A program made the position numbers and the translations under genes. Of a DNA stretch of 16,075 nucleotides, positions 1 to 8,633 are shown piece by piece (positions within the stretch are counted from its first letter, which is position 1; each line of letters starts with the position of its first letter). Source of the stretch: Entrophospora sp. SA101. Taxonomy: Eukaryota; Glomeromycota; Glomeromycetes; Entrophosporales; Entrophosporaceae. The notes under the pieces are model-generated. The model was not told the DNA's origin, searched no databases, and was given only the letters and a program-made list of their open reading frames with translations. Location: the NCBI GenBank assembly GCA_958430865.1, contig CAUDNR010003779.1, positions 75,470-91,544 of the forward strand, written 5' to 3'.

Positions 1-301
1 ACCATAAAAATTTACATTGCAACTGATAAATTAATAGAAATTTCTTTTTATAATTCATATTTTCAAAAAAATATATTATTAGTTGAATTTTGTTGTCAAC
101 ATTTACAATGTATTGAAATATATGATAAAGATACTAAAAAAATCCGCACATATGTTTGATGATCAACCGCCATCGAACACCACAAACATTTATGTTATTA
201 TTTTAGCTCGAGTAAAAATTACAAAAGAATGTTTGTCTTTTTGGGAACACGTGCAATCTTTAATAATAATAATAATAACAACAATAGCAATAAATTATTA
301 A
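1..301 (+). pseudogene. 3' end of a frameshifted protein-coding region, product unknown
   Basis: The frame starting at base 1 is open for 52 codons up to TGA at 157-159. It reads with balanced composition, for example LLVEFCCQHLQCIEIYDKDT, unlike random AT-rich DNA. Frame 2 then takes over with MFDDQPPSNTTNIYV from 152 and stays coding-like to about 264 (ending near SFWEHVQSL) before running into an ATA-repeat tail and a stop at 299-301. The simplest reading is one coding region with a one-base frameshift near 152-160. The 5' part lies outside the window. The IEIYD..TKK pattern is reminiscent of a beta-propeller blade, but one blade is not enough to name a family. The frameshift could be real decay, an assembly error, or an unrecognised splice. 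I do not recognise the product. Confidence 0.55.
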
Positions 302-1784
302 TTTATTTTTGAATATCATCTCAAACGTATTTGATCTAATCCATCAATCTTCAGGATATAGGAAGTTTGCAATCTCATCAAAGTAAAAAAATGGCATTTA
401 CGAAACATACAAGTTTTCCCAAAAAATTTATACAACAACATTTAATCATTAAATTGAAATTCGACATGATTAATGAATTAGATTTCGTATAATTGATATT
501 TGAATGCATACACATTATGCAGGAAGCAATAATGATAGTACAACTAATTATCTTTGGAGATATATTTATAATGTATTAATATATATGGTAATTTTTGAAA
601 ACTTGGACCCTTATTGAGATGGATTAGTTCAGACTTAAAGTAAAGCTCTCAATAATATTTATATTATTGTAAAATTGTTTTTGTTTTACAAAGATTTTAT
701 AGACACGGTTTACTATCAATTCATTCATATATATAATCGTCAGTGCTATGATAGCATTGTAATTTACCATTATTATTTATTCATATCGGAATGGCGGTTT
801 ACTAACATGTTAAACCAATCAAAAAACCATTCGCTGTATTGTTTCTTTATGTAATTGAGTTTTTATTTATATAAACAAAAATCATAATTGATCGCCTTCG
901 TACATTGGTTTCTTTTTTTTTTTTTGAAATTGAGATTATGCAAAACTTCTAACAAATCTTATTTAATCGAAATTAGAAATCTTTTAACTACCACGAAAAT
1001 GTTTTACATATTGAATTTATTGGCATTTCATAACCAAAGTTCGTTTTAATGTTGGTTGTCGAATTTGGAATGCCTGAATTAGCATCCGAAATTATTTGAG
1101 TTCTTTAAACTAGACAGCATAATTGTTTTATGCTCATGTATGGCAATAATAGGAAATATTGATAATCCGAAATTATGTCAGAAACAATTTCAAGCCATTT
1201 TTAATTCGTTCTCAATATTTTTTTTATATTACACGATTTTTTAACTCTAATTTTTATAGGTCGACGCCAAGAGTTTAGGCCAATGAAATTTAATGAAAAA
1301 CTATTAATGAAAATAATAAATAATTTATGAATTTATGACATGATATATACAATTTTTAGAATATTTATGAGTAGTATTCCTATTCGTATTAGTGTATCAC
1401 TGGACTTTATTCGAATATTCAAATTTTATTCTTTCCTGGATATTTTTGAATAAGGTAGGACTTGTTAAAACAATAGTCAATGTTATAAAAAAAAACCATT
1501 CGGTTTAATAAATCCCTTTTAATAAATTGGCTTATAGATAGATGTTGTGCGTGAATTTTAAATTTGAAACTCATGTAGTGTGAGTTTTAATTCATGCACG
1601 TGAAATTCAATAATAAACAACATCGGTTTATCATATTCGTTTATCAAAGCACCGTCTCACCAAATTCCGACTGTACGCATGATACTTTCGGATGTCATTT
1701 ACTTTTATTATTATTCTTTTTATTTTTGATAATCCTATTCTAAAATATTATACTTTGTATTTCTTTTTAAAAACAATAACTTTT
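302..1784. other. AT-rich spacer without a supported gene
   Basis: No frame here shows a sustained coding-like stretch. A short open piece at about 1049-1096 on the plus strand (MLVVEFGMPELASEII) looks coding-like but meets stops at once. An imperfect inverted repeat lies at 1541-1627: both ends carry GATGTTGT/ACAACATC and the centre has an AAACTCA/TGAGTTT stem. It could be an old MITE. A T-run ends the spacer at 1793-1805. Confidence 0.6.
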
Positions 1785-2075
1785 CTAGGCTATTTTTTTT
1801 TTTTTGGATCCAGGTGCAACTACAATTAATTCGTCATCAGGAACAACCTCGATATTTAAAAGCGAATCATCTTCTTTGTCTATTTGCATTATTTCCGAGC
1901 TTTCATCATTTTGATCAAATTGAAATATTAATATCAACTTCAATGTCTCCTTTAGTGAGTTAATGTTAATTAAAGGATGTATAACAGAAAAGTAACCACT
2001 AAATATTGTTCATATTCTCTTTACAAGAATCTTTGTAATAATTGACATTGCTGGGAAAGATATTCTATAATTAAT
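1785..2075 (-). pseudogene. C-terminal piece of a decayed minus-strand gene, acidic tail
   Basis: Read on the minus strand, the frame ending in TAG at 1785-1787 is open for 75 codons up to a TGA at 2010-2012, and the same frame continues open beyond it to about 2075. The last 40 residues are strongly acidic and clearly protein-like (ESSEIMQIDKEDDSLLN, then VVPDDELIVVAPGSKK), ending in four lysines made by a 12-base A run. Its place below two other coding-like stretches on the same strand (2147-2359 and 2492-2911) suggests it is the C-terminal end of the same decayed gene, joined by an intron or indels between 2075 and 2147. It has no start codon of its own. The product cannot be named from this part. 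Confidence 0.5.
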
Positions 2076-2146
2076 TTATTATTTAGTGAGTGACTATATT
2101 AATATTTAATCATAATTTATTAATTATAATGTTTCATACTCATATG

Positions 2147-2359
2147 CTACATGTAGTACACAACCCTCCAAAGATCTTCTCTATAAATATATCGAGTTTG
2201 GTCTTTTAATGCCATTCCCATGACTCTTCTTTTGTTTTTAGGTATAGTATCAGTTTTATGTGAACTCATTATAAAATGCGCTTTGTCTTGAAATAAAGGT
2301 GTCAAATGGTTTTTTGTAATTTTTTTTCTTTTTCTAATGGATCGGATCTTGTCGAAAAT
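2147..2359 (-). pseudogene. Basic, lysine/arginine-rich exon of the same decayed minus-strand gene
   Basis: The minus-strand frame from 2359 to the TAG at 2147-2149 is open for 70 codons. It contains a basic segment (DKIRSIRKRKK) followed by HLTPLFQDKAHFIMSSHK, TIPKNKRRVMGMALKDQ and RYIYREDLWRVVYYM. The composition is balanced and unlike chance translation at this GC level. Just upstream on the minus strand lies a plausible intron acceptor (TTATTGTTAG, AG at 2365-2366), but the phase it gives does not fit this frame; an A8/A5 homopolymer stretch near 2319-2334 may have lost a base. I read it as part of the gene whose upstream part is 2492-2911. No family is recognised. Confidence 0.5.
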
Positions 2360-2491
2360 TTATACTAACAATAAAAATTATTCAAAAGTTAAGCAAGATT
2401 TTAGAACAATTAAATTACTAGTAGAACTTGTTTTAAAACATGAAATGACGTACAGTTGATATATCATTAATTTAGGGTGTTATATTTGTAC

Positions 2492-2911
2492 GCCTAGTAT
2501 GAGATGACATAGTTCTCTAAATTCATTGTACCATTTATTCCATGGTACTGACTGAAGCATTGTACATTTTTTCCATTTTTCTAATATCATTCCATTCATT
2601 AGGAAGGCATTTAATTGCACATTTCGCTTGAATAAAGGATCGAGCTTGGTTGATGTCAAACAAGTAAATGCCTTTATGGTTTTAGATATTCAATCTTCAC
2701 ACGTCACTTGGGTGGGTTTCTACCAATTTATAGTTTTGATAATGGAATTTTTGTTTGTTATTTCTTGTACAACATAGTGATTTTTTCCTATCATGCAACA
2801 AAGGAAGATTTGGACATTCGAATGTTACGCGAAATTTTCAATAAACAGCTCGGAAATTTTTTCTAAAACTCTACCAATTGAATAGGAGCGGTTCTGGAAC
2901 GGTTCTTCACT
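2492..2911 (-). pseudogene. Decayed transposase-like segment with a probable SWIM zinc-finger relic
   Basis: One minus-strand frame runs 140 codons from 2911 to 2492 with only three stops (TAA 2825-2827, TAG 2720-2722, TGA 2690-2692), too few for random DNA this AT-rich. In order it reads EEPFQNRSYSIGRVLEKISE, then HYVVQEITNKNSIIKTINW, then PTQVTCE and SKTIKAF, then LDPLFKRNVQLNAFLMNGMI and PWNKWYNEFRELCHLILG. A Y-V-V block followed by P-x-Q-V-T-C-E and then an I-K-A-x-x-x-L block is the layout of the SWIM zinc finger (CxC...CxH) found in MULE/FAR1-type transposases and related proteins. The second Cys and the CxH pair are not intact here. A GTACAA donor follows at 2491. This is an inactive relic; the SWIM assignment is inference from a degenerate motif. 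Confidence 0.45.
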
Positions 2912-3083
2912 CTAATAGGCGGTGATAATTATTAGCTGGCATAATTTCAAGGGTGATAAATGAGCTACATGCGTGCACCGAACATAAGTGTAACCGCACG
3001 CTATTGTAAAAAAACCAATTGAAGTAATTTAGTTGCACGGTTTGAATGCCTGAACATGCACAACACAAATCATTATCTGTTAT
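2907..3083 (-). pseudogene. Upstream open stretch possibly belonging to the decayed gene
   Basis: A minus-strand frame is open for 58 codons between TGA at 3084-3086 and TGA at 2907-2909, with pieces such as NDLCCACSGIQTVQLNYFNW and FITLEIMPANNYHRLLE. It sits two bases out of frame with the 2492-2911 segment and abuts it, so one indel near 2907 would join them. The local GC is higher than in the flanking spacer. A second frame is also open across much of this stretch, so the choice of frame is uncertain. Confidence 0.3.
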
Positions 3084-4387
3084 TCATTTTTTTTGCAGAG
3101 TAGTGTTCCTAACTATAATCCTATCCCCATTTAATACAAGTATCTGAATAATTATTAATATCTGGAATAATTATGAATGTCCAAAATAATTAATTACAAA
3201 CATTCAAAATAATTACAAATATTTACAAAATAAATTGATCAAATCAAGTCTTAACCTAATCAGGTTTTAATTCCTGAGGACGCCCAATGTTTTTATGATA
3301 ATAATAATTTTGGGAAGGTATTTTTAAAAATAGATCAAAATATGCAAAGAAATTCAAATATTCACTTCGTTTATCGCTTTTATAAGAAATAATTGACATA
3401 TTTAAAACAAACAACTATTTTTATTTATTTATTTTTAAATTATTTATTAGTATTAGTATCGGTGTAATTGTACTGCTAATCAAATTAATTATTCTTTATT
3501 AGTGTTAGCACTAGTGTTAGAATCAGTAAAGTAACAAGCTTCTTTTAATTTGTTCTTTATTAGTTTACACTGATTTCTATTTTTAAATGCTAAGTAGCTA
3601 AAAATGCTTTTATATTGATACCAAAAATTACCTCGTCAACTAATTAACTCAACATTGCCAAGGCTAGAAATTTCTTATAGAATTTCTATTTTGTAATTGA
3701 ATGAATATTCAAAATTAATTACAAATAATTAAGATAAAACCTTTACTTGAATGAAAATTTTAAAACAATGATAACAAGTAACGTCAGTGATGAAATCACT
3801 GTCGTAAATCATGTTTCTAGTAAAGATATTCAAAAATTCACTTCATTTTTTGCTTTTATAGAAAATAATTAACAATTTATTTATTTAAAACGGACAGAAA
3901 ACGCACATCCGTAAATCTTTTTTCTTAGATTGTAAAGATCACTTACTTTCTTTAACTATTCTATTATATATTATTTGAGAAAAATCTTTTTTATTAATTG
4001 TTAAATTTTTTTGGTTAATTCTGGAAATGGTATACATCAAATTTTTATTTGAATTGATTATACGCTTCAAGAATTCAATTTCCATTGCAAAGTGACTGTT
4101 CACAAAACACAAGGTTTAACAAGCATATGTCACTTTTAGTAAATGGGCAAATGTTCTAGGATAAGAATGCCTCTATTACTGACAAATCCATAACCGAAAA
4201 ACATAAAGATCAGAAGAAAAGGCTTACTTATATCCTTTACAATAATATAATTAAAAAATAAATTTTGGCATAGAAATTAATAAAATTCTTTTAATTGGTC
4301 TATGAAAAAAAAAAAAAGTTTCCATGACATTCCTTTAGTTTAGGAACAAGTTTTTCAATTGAGCGTGCGCAAGTGAGCTATGCAATA
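3084..4387. other. AT-rich spacer with diverged direct repeats
   Basis: No coding stretch is supported. Imperfect direct repeats are present: about 3351-3410 resembles 3828-3892 (both ATTCAAA..ATTCACTTC followed by GCTTTTATA and an AATAATT tract). A TTAGTRTTAG motif recurs at about 3446-3455, 3500-3510 and 3513-3520. ATTACAAA-type pieces near 3187-3225 and 3702-3733 also resemble each other. A run of 13 A closes the stretch near 4305-4317. Confidence 0.5.
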
Positions 4388-4412
4388 CAGTCGAACCTTA
4401 TTATAACGGACT
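4388..4412 (+). mobile_element. Single pogo/Tigger-like transposon terminus
   Basis: CAGTCGAACCTTATTATAAC starts directly after a TA (4386-4387). CAGT..GAACC..TATAACG termini with TA target sites are typical of pogo/Tigger-type elements and their MITEs. A second, inner TATAACGAAG-like copy follows at about 4493. No matching inverted terminus was found downstream, so this is an orphan or heavily eroded end. Confidence 0.5.
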
Positions 4413-4624
4413 TTGTTATGCCGGTCAAAAGTCTTATCCTTGTTCTTTTCAACAAATAAAAAATTTTGTTAATAATAAGTCTTGCTATTCCGTATAACGA
4501 AGCAAATTAATTTTCTGACCTTTGATCATCATGTGATTTTAGGTTTACATAAAACAATTCTTTAATAATAAGCAGAACAAACAGGATTAGCCAATTTTTA
4601 TTAATATCAATACTACATAATTGT

Positions 4625-4782
4625 TTGCCATAATCGCCCTTCTTAATAAATAATCGCTGCAATGCTATAATTAGTTTTTCATGCTGTCTTCTTAATAAAT
4701 GATCGCTGTAATGTTGCCATAATTGACTTCAATAATAGCTTGCCATAATTGACTTTAATAATAGTAATAGTTGCCAAAATTA
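4625..4782. repeat. Degenerate tandem array with a 25-26 bp unit
   Basis: The core TTGCCATAATTGACTTYAAT occurs at 4714 and 4740, with weaker starts at 4625 and 4771. A second interlaced repeat, CTTCTTAATAAATRATCGCT, occurs at 4639 and 4688, 49 bases apart. The two together suggest partial duplications of a compound unit. Confidence 0.6.
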
Positions 4783-4940
4783 TTTTTGTAATTATTTGAA
4801 CTTAAATCAAATGACATATTAATATATAGTTATTTTATATAAATAATATCGATAATCCGTAATTATTGTCATGATAATAATCACTTTTTCTCTAAAGCAA
4901 TTCCGGCAAACAACTTTAGTGTATGTATATGCATTAAAAA

Positions 4941-4962
4941 TTAATATATATATATATATTAA
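4941..4962. repeat. TA dinucleotide palindrome
   Basis: A run of TA repeats flanked by TTAA on the left and TTAA on the right makes a perfect palindrome of about 22 bases. Confidence 0.85.
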
Positions 4963-5122
4963 TATTGTATCAAACATTGACATAAAATTTTCTATTAAAT
5001 GTATAGTAAAATGTTATTGTATTGTTATATACAATCTCAAATAATTGTTAATTGAGTCCTTTCGGCAAAAGTAATCAAAATAATACTGCAATTCATTTCC
5101 TTGTAATTCTAATATGTTGTCT

Positions 5123-5365
5123 TCAATTAATATACATTAGTCGGTCCAATATGATAGAAGCAAGGTGATGAGTTAAAATATTACACTCTTCTCTAGTTAA
5201 ATACAAATGATGGATTGGAATATAAACATGCAAGGATATATCGCCCAAATTCGTCATCTTTGGTATACCAATGATGGTCTTAAAGTAAAACTGCGACAGC
5301 ACATTCTTAAATTGATCAGTCAAATTAAAATATATATTAAAAACTGTTGAAAATACATAATACAA
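5123..5365 (-). CDS. Possible protein-coding fragment, unknown product
   Basis: The 80-codon frame has an ATG at 5363-5365 and a stop at 5123-5125. Its first 15 residues are low-complexity (FSTVFNIYFNL), but the remainder has balanced composition, for example KMTNLGDISLHVYIPIHH and LTREECNILTHHLASIILD. A plausible intron acceptor (TATTTTCAACAG) lies at about 5341-5352 on the minus strand, so the true exon may start after it and the ATG may be irrelevant. No neighbour supports it and no domain is recognised. It may be an exon relic or a chance frame. Confidence 0.3.
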   Translation of the reverse strand: MYYVFSTVFNIYFNLTDQFKNVLSQFYFKTIIGIPKMTNLGDISLHVYIPIHHLYLTREECNILTHHLASIILDRLMYIN

Positions 5366-5448
5366 CTAGTGAATGAGTTATATTTATATATCATTACCAT
5401 TTATACATGATAAATTTTATAAACATTTTAAAAAATCAAAGAAAAACA

Positions 5449-5500
5449 ATGACCCGTCTATGGATCGGTGAACTCTAAATAAGGATCAGCGGAGGAAAAA
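5449..5500 (+). other. Short stretch resembling the 5' start of large-subunit rRNA
   Basis: The stretch contains GACCCG, then TGAACT, then 13 bases, then AGCGGAGGAAAA. In fungal LSU rRNA the same TGAACT and AGCGGAGGAAAA blocks also stand 13 bases apart, just after ACCCGC. The bases between and after the blocks do not match well, so this is at most a short eroded rDNA fragment and could be coincidence. Confidence 0.25.
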
Positions 5501-5942
5501 CATCACAAATTTTACTAATTGACGACTTTGTATAAAAAATGGTACTATTACTATACTTCAGCACAATAAAATAATATTTTGAGTTATGAAACAAATGTCA
5601 AGAAACATATTTATACTTTTTTTTTCAAGAATATCGAAAAAAAAAGATTTACTCTTGGGGATGTAGAGATGAGTGAGATTTTTCATATATAAAAAAGTTT
5701 TTACGTTCGTGTGATTTATTAAAATAAAAAATAACAAAAATGAGTGTATAATTATTTTTAATCGAACATCTGGGAGGGAGATCGTCACAAAACTTGGCCA
5801 ATGAAATCAAATCTTAACTATGTTAAGAGCGCAGCAAAAAAAAAAAATGACTCATTACCCTTTGATTTTCTCATCCTTCCCTAACAATTCATTTTACTAA
5901 AGTTGAGAAGTATTTCCCGTGCAATCAAACATTTCAAAATTA
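5501..5942. other. AT-rich spacer, nothing recognised
   Basis: The only long minus-strand frame (5558-5788) is dominated by Phe, Ile, Lys and Ser from AT-rich sequence and homopolymer runs and does not look coding. A run of about 12 A lies near 5836-5847. Confidence 0.6.
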
Positions 5943-6053
5943 AGTAGAAATTTAATTACGGCATTCACTATTAAAAACATAAGTGTAACACCCCTTTACT
6001 ACATGTATGTAACCCCCTTTATGACAGTGTGAAAATACTTTGGGCTGCATGTA
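5943..6053 (-). mobile_element. One-end-truncated copy of a Tc1/mariner-type MITE
   Basis: This stretch is an inverted copy, with only a few mismatches and small indels, of 7691-7799. Its inner end is intact: TTTGGGCTGCATGTA at 6039-6053 followed by TA. The outer terminus expected before 5943 is missing, so the copy is truncated or its end has decayed. The interior contains the same GTAACACCCCTTTACTACATG block as the complete copy. Confidence 0.7.
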
Positions 6054-6106
6054 TAGCACCAACTGATTTCTCAATATAATTGATGGCGGCATGAAATGCA
6101 TAAACA

Positions 6107-6192
6107 CAGTGAACCCTCCATAAGTACACCCTCCATAAATGCATGCTCTCTCATCCATTCCCAAGGGGTGTGCACTTATGGAGGGTTCACTC
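6107..6192. mobile_element. Small hairpin MITE with 18-bp terminal inverted repeats
   Basis: AGTGAACCCTCCATAAGT at 6108-6125 is the perfect reverse complement of 6174-6191, and the similarity continues inward (CACC). The left arm repeats the CCCTCCATAA block once more at 6130-6139. With 48 bases in between, the whole element folds into one hairpin. CAGTG-type ends suggest a pogo/Tigger-related MITE; a TA target duplication is not clear. Confidence 0.7.
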
Positions 6193-6310
6193 TAATGTAT
6201 GCTGATGAATACCGATCATACATATTTTCAGAAATTATCAGTTTGTTTGGTGTAAAAATCAAAGGGTTATATTTTTTGATGTTATTGATAGTGGGAGTTT
6301 GTGTGAATCA

Positions 6311-7433
6311 CTATTGGCAAAAAATTTATGAAAGTTAGGAATTGATAGCATTGATAAACTTGATAAAAAATCAGGATTATGGAATATAATAATACATACT
6401 GTATTTGATTCATCTTCAGAATAATAATCATCAACATCATTCATATTTTGATATTAGCTAAAATGGAAAAGTACAACATATTTGTCATTAAATTCTTCAT
6501 ATTCTAAAATTTTATCATCAGTTGCTATCCAGTGACTAGAATCAAACATGAATTGCAAGTATAAAATCAACATGAAGAAGCTTACCCTAGACCTTTTGTG
6601 ATTTTGATTTCCACACTGGGGATCTAATGTTCTTTTTTGGCTTCGTTGTATATTATTTTCTTTATCAGTCTTTGGTTAGGATTTTCAAGAATTAAAATTG
6701 TAATTCAAAAGTAAGTTGCATTACAACATAGACAAACAATAAATGAGCTTACAGCATAAAATAAAGATACTTACTGGTTGTATATTATTAATATCTGGGT
6801 TTGGTATAGAGTATTCATGCTAATAAGTGGCTGGGATTTGTGGAAGTGATCAGCAACAACTTTGTTACACTAGATGCTTATTGGTTAGGTAAGCAAGAGA
6901 GGAAAATTGAGATGTATAAAGGAATTTGGGATTTGGGATCCTTGCTTGATTTTTAATTTGGCAGCACCTATAGTATAGAGTCTGAAACATATATTACAAA
7001 GTCAAACAAGATGTATGTTATAAAATACTTATAGAGAAGTATATAATATTTACTTGCCTTCAGAAATACAATTAGAGCTGTCAACTTCATGTATGCTACT
7101 GTCTTCTAAAGATTTATTCTCTGTGATATGCTTCATATGTATTCTTTTCACTTTAACTAATGGTTTCTTTGATACATTTCTGTTATATTCCATAAGCTGA
7201 CTTCTATACATGGTCAATGAAGTATCACAAAGACAAAGAAAGCCTATCTTGTCAAAGTACAATATTTCTTCTTCCTAGAAGACAAAATAAATTTAAAAGG
7301 TTAAACTAATTCCATCAAAAAGGTCAATCTATTATAAGACCTACCATAAGAAATTGCCTTTCCATGGTTTATTTTTAGTTTGTTTTGTTGAAGATTTGAG
7401 AAATGTTTCACTGGTGGTGAGTTCTTGGCATTC
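6311..7433 (-). pseudogene. Downstream exons of a decayed intron-bearing gene, product unknown
   Basis: Minus-strand exon-like stretches are separated by plausible introns. First exon 7433-7345, preceded by TTGTTACAG. Intron 7344-7275 runs from GTAGGT to CTTCTAG. Exon 7274-7054 is open and reads EEEILYFDKIGFLCLCDTSL and KPLVKVKRIHMKHITENKS. Intron 7053-6982 ends in GTTTCAG. Exon 6981-6775 is phase 0 on both sides but has three in-frame stops; its end reads EYSIPNPDINNIQP. Intron 6774-6670 starts GTAAGT. Exon 6669-6454 is open (TDKENNIQRSQKRTLDPQCG, then WIATDDKILEYEEFNDKYVV). A last exon reads MNDVDDYYSEDESNT to 6400, followed by an intron (GTATGT to CTAAC and CAATAG, 6399-6311). A possible ATG (MERQFLM) lies at 7363-7365. 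Stops and broken phases make it a pseudogene. The basic centre and acidic tail do not identify a family. Confidence 0.5.
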
Positions 7434-7519
7434 CTGTAACAATAAAGCAGAAGGTTTATTAATTAATTTTCATTACTAAATCACTCAATATTGAGCACAA
7501 CTATGCATATTCAAGCAAC

Positions 7520-7672
7520 ACAGACAAAGCACACCCTTTCCCACTACAAAGATGTACTCTGCAGAATATTCTACTAGTCAATTGACAATCATATTATTCA
7601 CTGAGTAGTTTTCACCAACAAGGATGCATCATTTTCCACTACAAGGAAGCACCCTGCAGGGTAGTTGATGTA
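7520..7672. repeat. Diverged 95-bp tandem duplication inside the decayed gene
   Basis: About 7520-7577 and 7615-7672 align with CCACTACAARGA, then ACYCTGCAG, as anchors 95 bases apart. On the minus strand the two copies translate to parallel peptides, YPAGCFLVVENDASLLV and YSAEYIFVVGKGVLCLC, so the duplication appears to have affected coding sequence. The spacing is not a multiple of three, so one copy has since gained or lost bases. Confidence 0.5.
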
Positions 7673-7690
7673 CTCAGGTTGTCATGAATA

Positions 7691-7839
7691 TACATGCAGC
7701 CCAAAGTATTTTGACACTATCATAAAGGGGGTTACACATGTAGTAAAGGGGTGTTACACTTATGTTTTTAATAGTGAATGCTGTAATTAATTTCTACTTT
7801 CTACCATCAAAATCACCAAACCAATTTGGGCTGCATGTA
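7691..7839. mobile_element. Complete 149-bp Tc1/mariner-type MITE
   Basis: The terminal inverted repeats are TACATGCAGCCCAAA (7691-7705) and its perfect complement at 7825-7839. Both are flanked by TA (7689-7690 and 7840-7841), which fits TA target duplication. There is no coding capacity. About 109 bases of it recur inverted at 5943-6053, so the family is repeated within the window. Confidence 0.8.
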
Positions 7840-7848
7840 TATACAGGG

Positions 7849-8001
7849 TAGGGTTGGAAAATTGAATGGTCCATTGAGAACTGATGGATTTGGACTGGTC
7901 CATTGCCATCAATAAAATACAAAATATGGTTAAAGCATTACACTAATGGACCCAATAGACCACCAATAGACCAGAAATGGACCGCATATTTGCCAACCCT
8001 G
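7849..8001. mobile_element. 153-bp hAT-type MITE with 8-bp target duplication
   Basis: The left end is TAGGGTTGG and the right end CCAACCCTG, giving a CAGGGTTGG-type terminal repeat with one mismatch. Flanks ATACAGGG (7841-7848) and TTACAGGG (8002-8009) match at 7 of 8 bases. The 8-bp duplication and CAGGG-type ends are typical of the hAT superfamily. Subterminal TGGTCYATTG and its complement occur several times (7869, 7899, 7949, 7959 regions), as expected for transposase-binding repeats. Confidence 0.75.
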
Positions 8002-8633
8002 TTACAGGGTAATATTTTTTAATGGTTTTCAATTCAGTAATATATTGATGATGTTCTGTTGCTTCAGCTTCCAAAAAGATGAAAATCTAGAAATATCTTT
8101 AAAGATAGCTCATCAATATTTTCCCAAAACTCTATATTTTCAAGTTAAAAATTTAACAACAGGCTATAAAATTCTCATAACAATGATAAAAAAAACTGAA
8201 TAAACAATTTGCTTTACCAGGACATGCCAAAGCCATAAAACATTTATTGTTTTGAACACAAAAATTGCCTATCATTAGCACTAAAAGGTAAAATAAATAC
8301 AGTCAGGGAGATTTCCAAATATATAATTTCTAAATACATATTATATATGTATTATCAATTAATTAATATTAAAACATTACATTGGTGATGACAAATTTTA
8401 TACCTGAAATTTGGTAATACAAATATTTGTTGCTCAACTGAGATTTTTTTTACAACACTATGTAGAAAATTCCGGAAAATTTGAAAATTATCCAATAGAA
8501 TAAATTTCATAAGAAAAAAAATTTATTATTAATAATAGTAAAACGTTATTATTATTATAAAATGTGTATCTTTTCGTCCTACTTTCTTTAGTGCGTTGAC
8601 TTTTTTTGATTTCGACTTGAAGATATCAAACAT

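Larger units (their letters stand above)
7604..8295 (-). pseudogene. Upstream part of the decayed minus-strand gene, split by two MITEs
   Basis: On the minus strand, the frame through 8062-8003 reads EAEATEHHQYITELKTIKKY and ends in YPV at the edge of the hAT-type MITE. Below the Tc1-type MITE, 7688-7606 reads QPEYINYPAGCFLVVENDAS then LLVKTTQ. Removing both MITEs with one copy of each target duplication puts the two parts in one frame (312 bases removed, divisible by three), with one TGA at the join region (7682-7684). Further upstream, 8130-8064 reads FWENIDELSLKIFLDFHLFG one frame away, and 8290-8225 reads ANDRQFLCSKQ then MFYGFGMS with an in-frame TAA between. A GTAAAG donor follows near 8221. 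It probably continues into 6311-7433. The family is unknown. Confidence 0.5.

Noticed and set aside
4625..4782. CRISPR-like spaced repeats
   Set aside because: Units are degenerate, unevenly spaced and few, in a eukaryotic setting; a decayed tandem repeat fits better.
5558..5788. 76-codon minus-strand open frame
   Set aside because: Composition is dominated by Phe, Ile, Lys and Ser from AT-rich sequence, with no coding-like segment.
5952..6338. Overlapping open frames on both strands across the MITE region
   Set aside because: They translate MITE terminal repeats and continue into intron-like sequence of the decayed gene.
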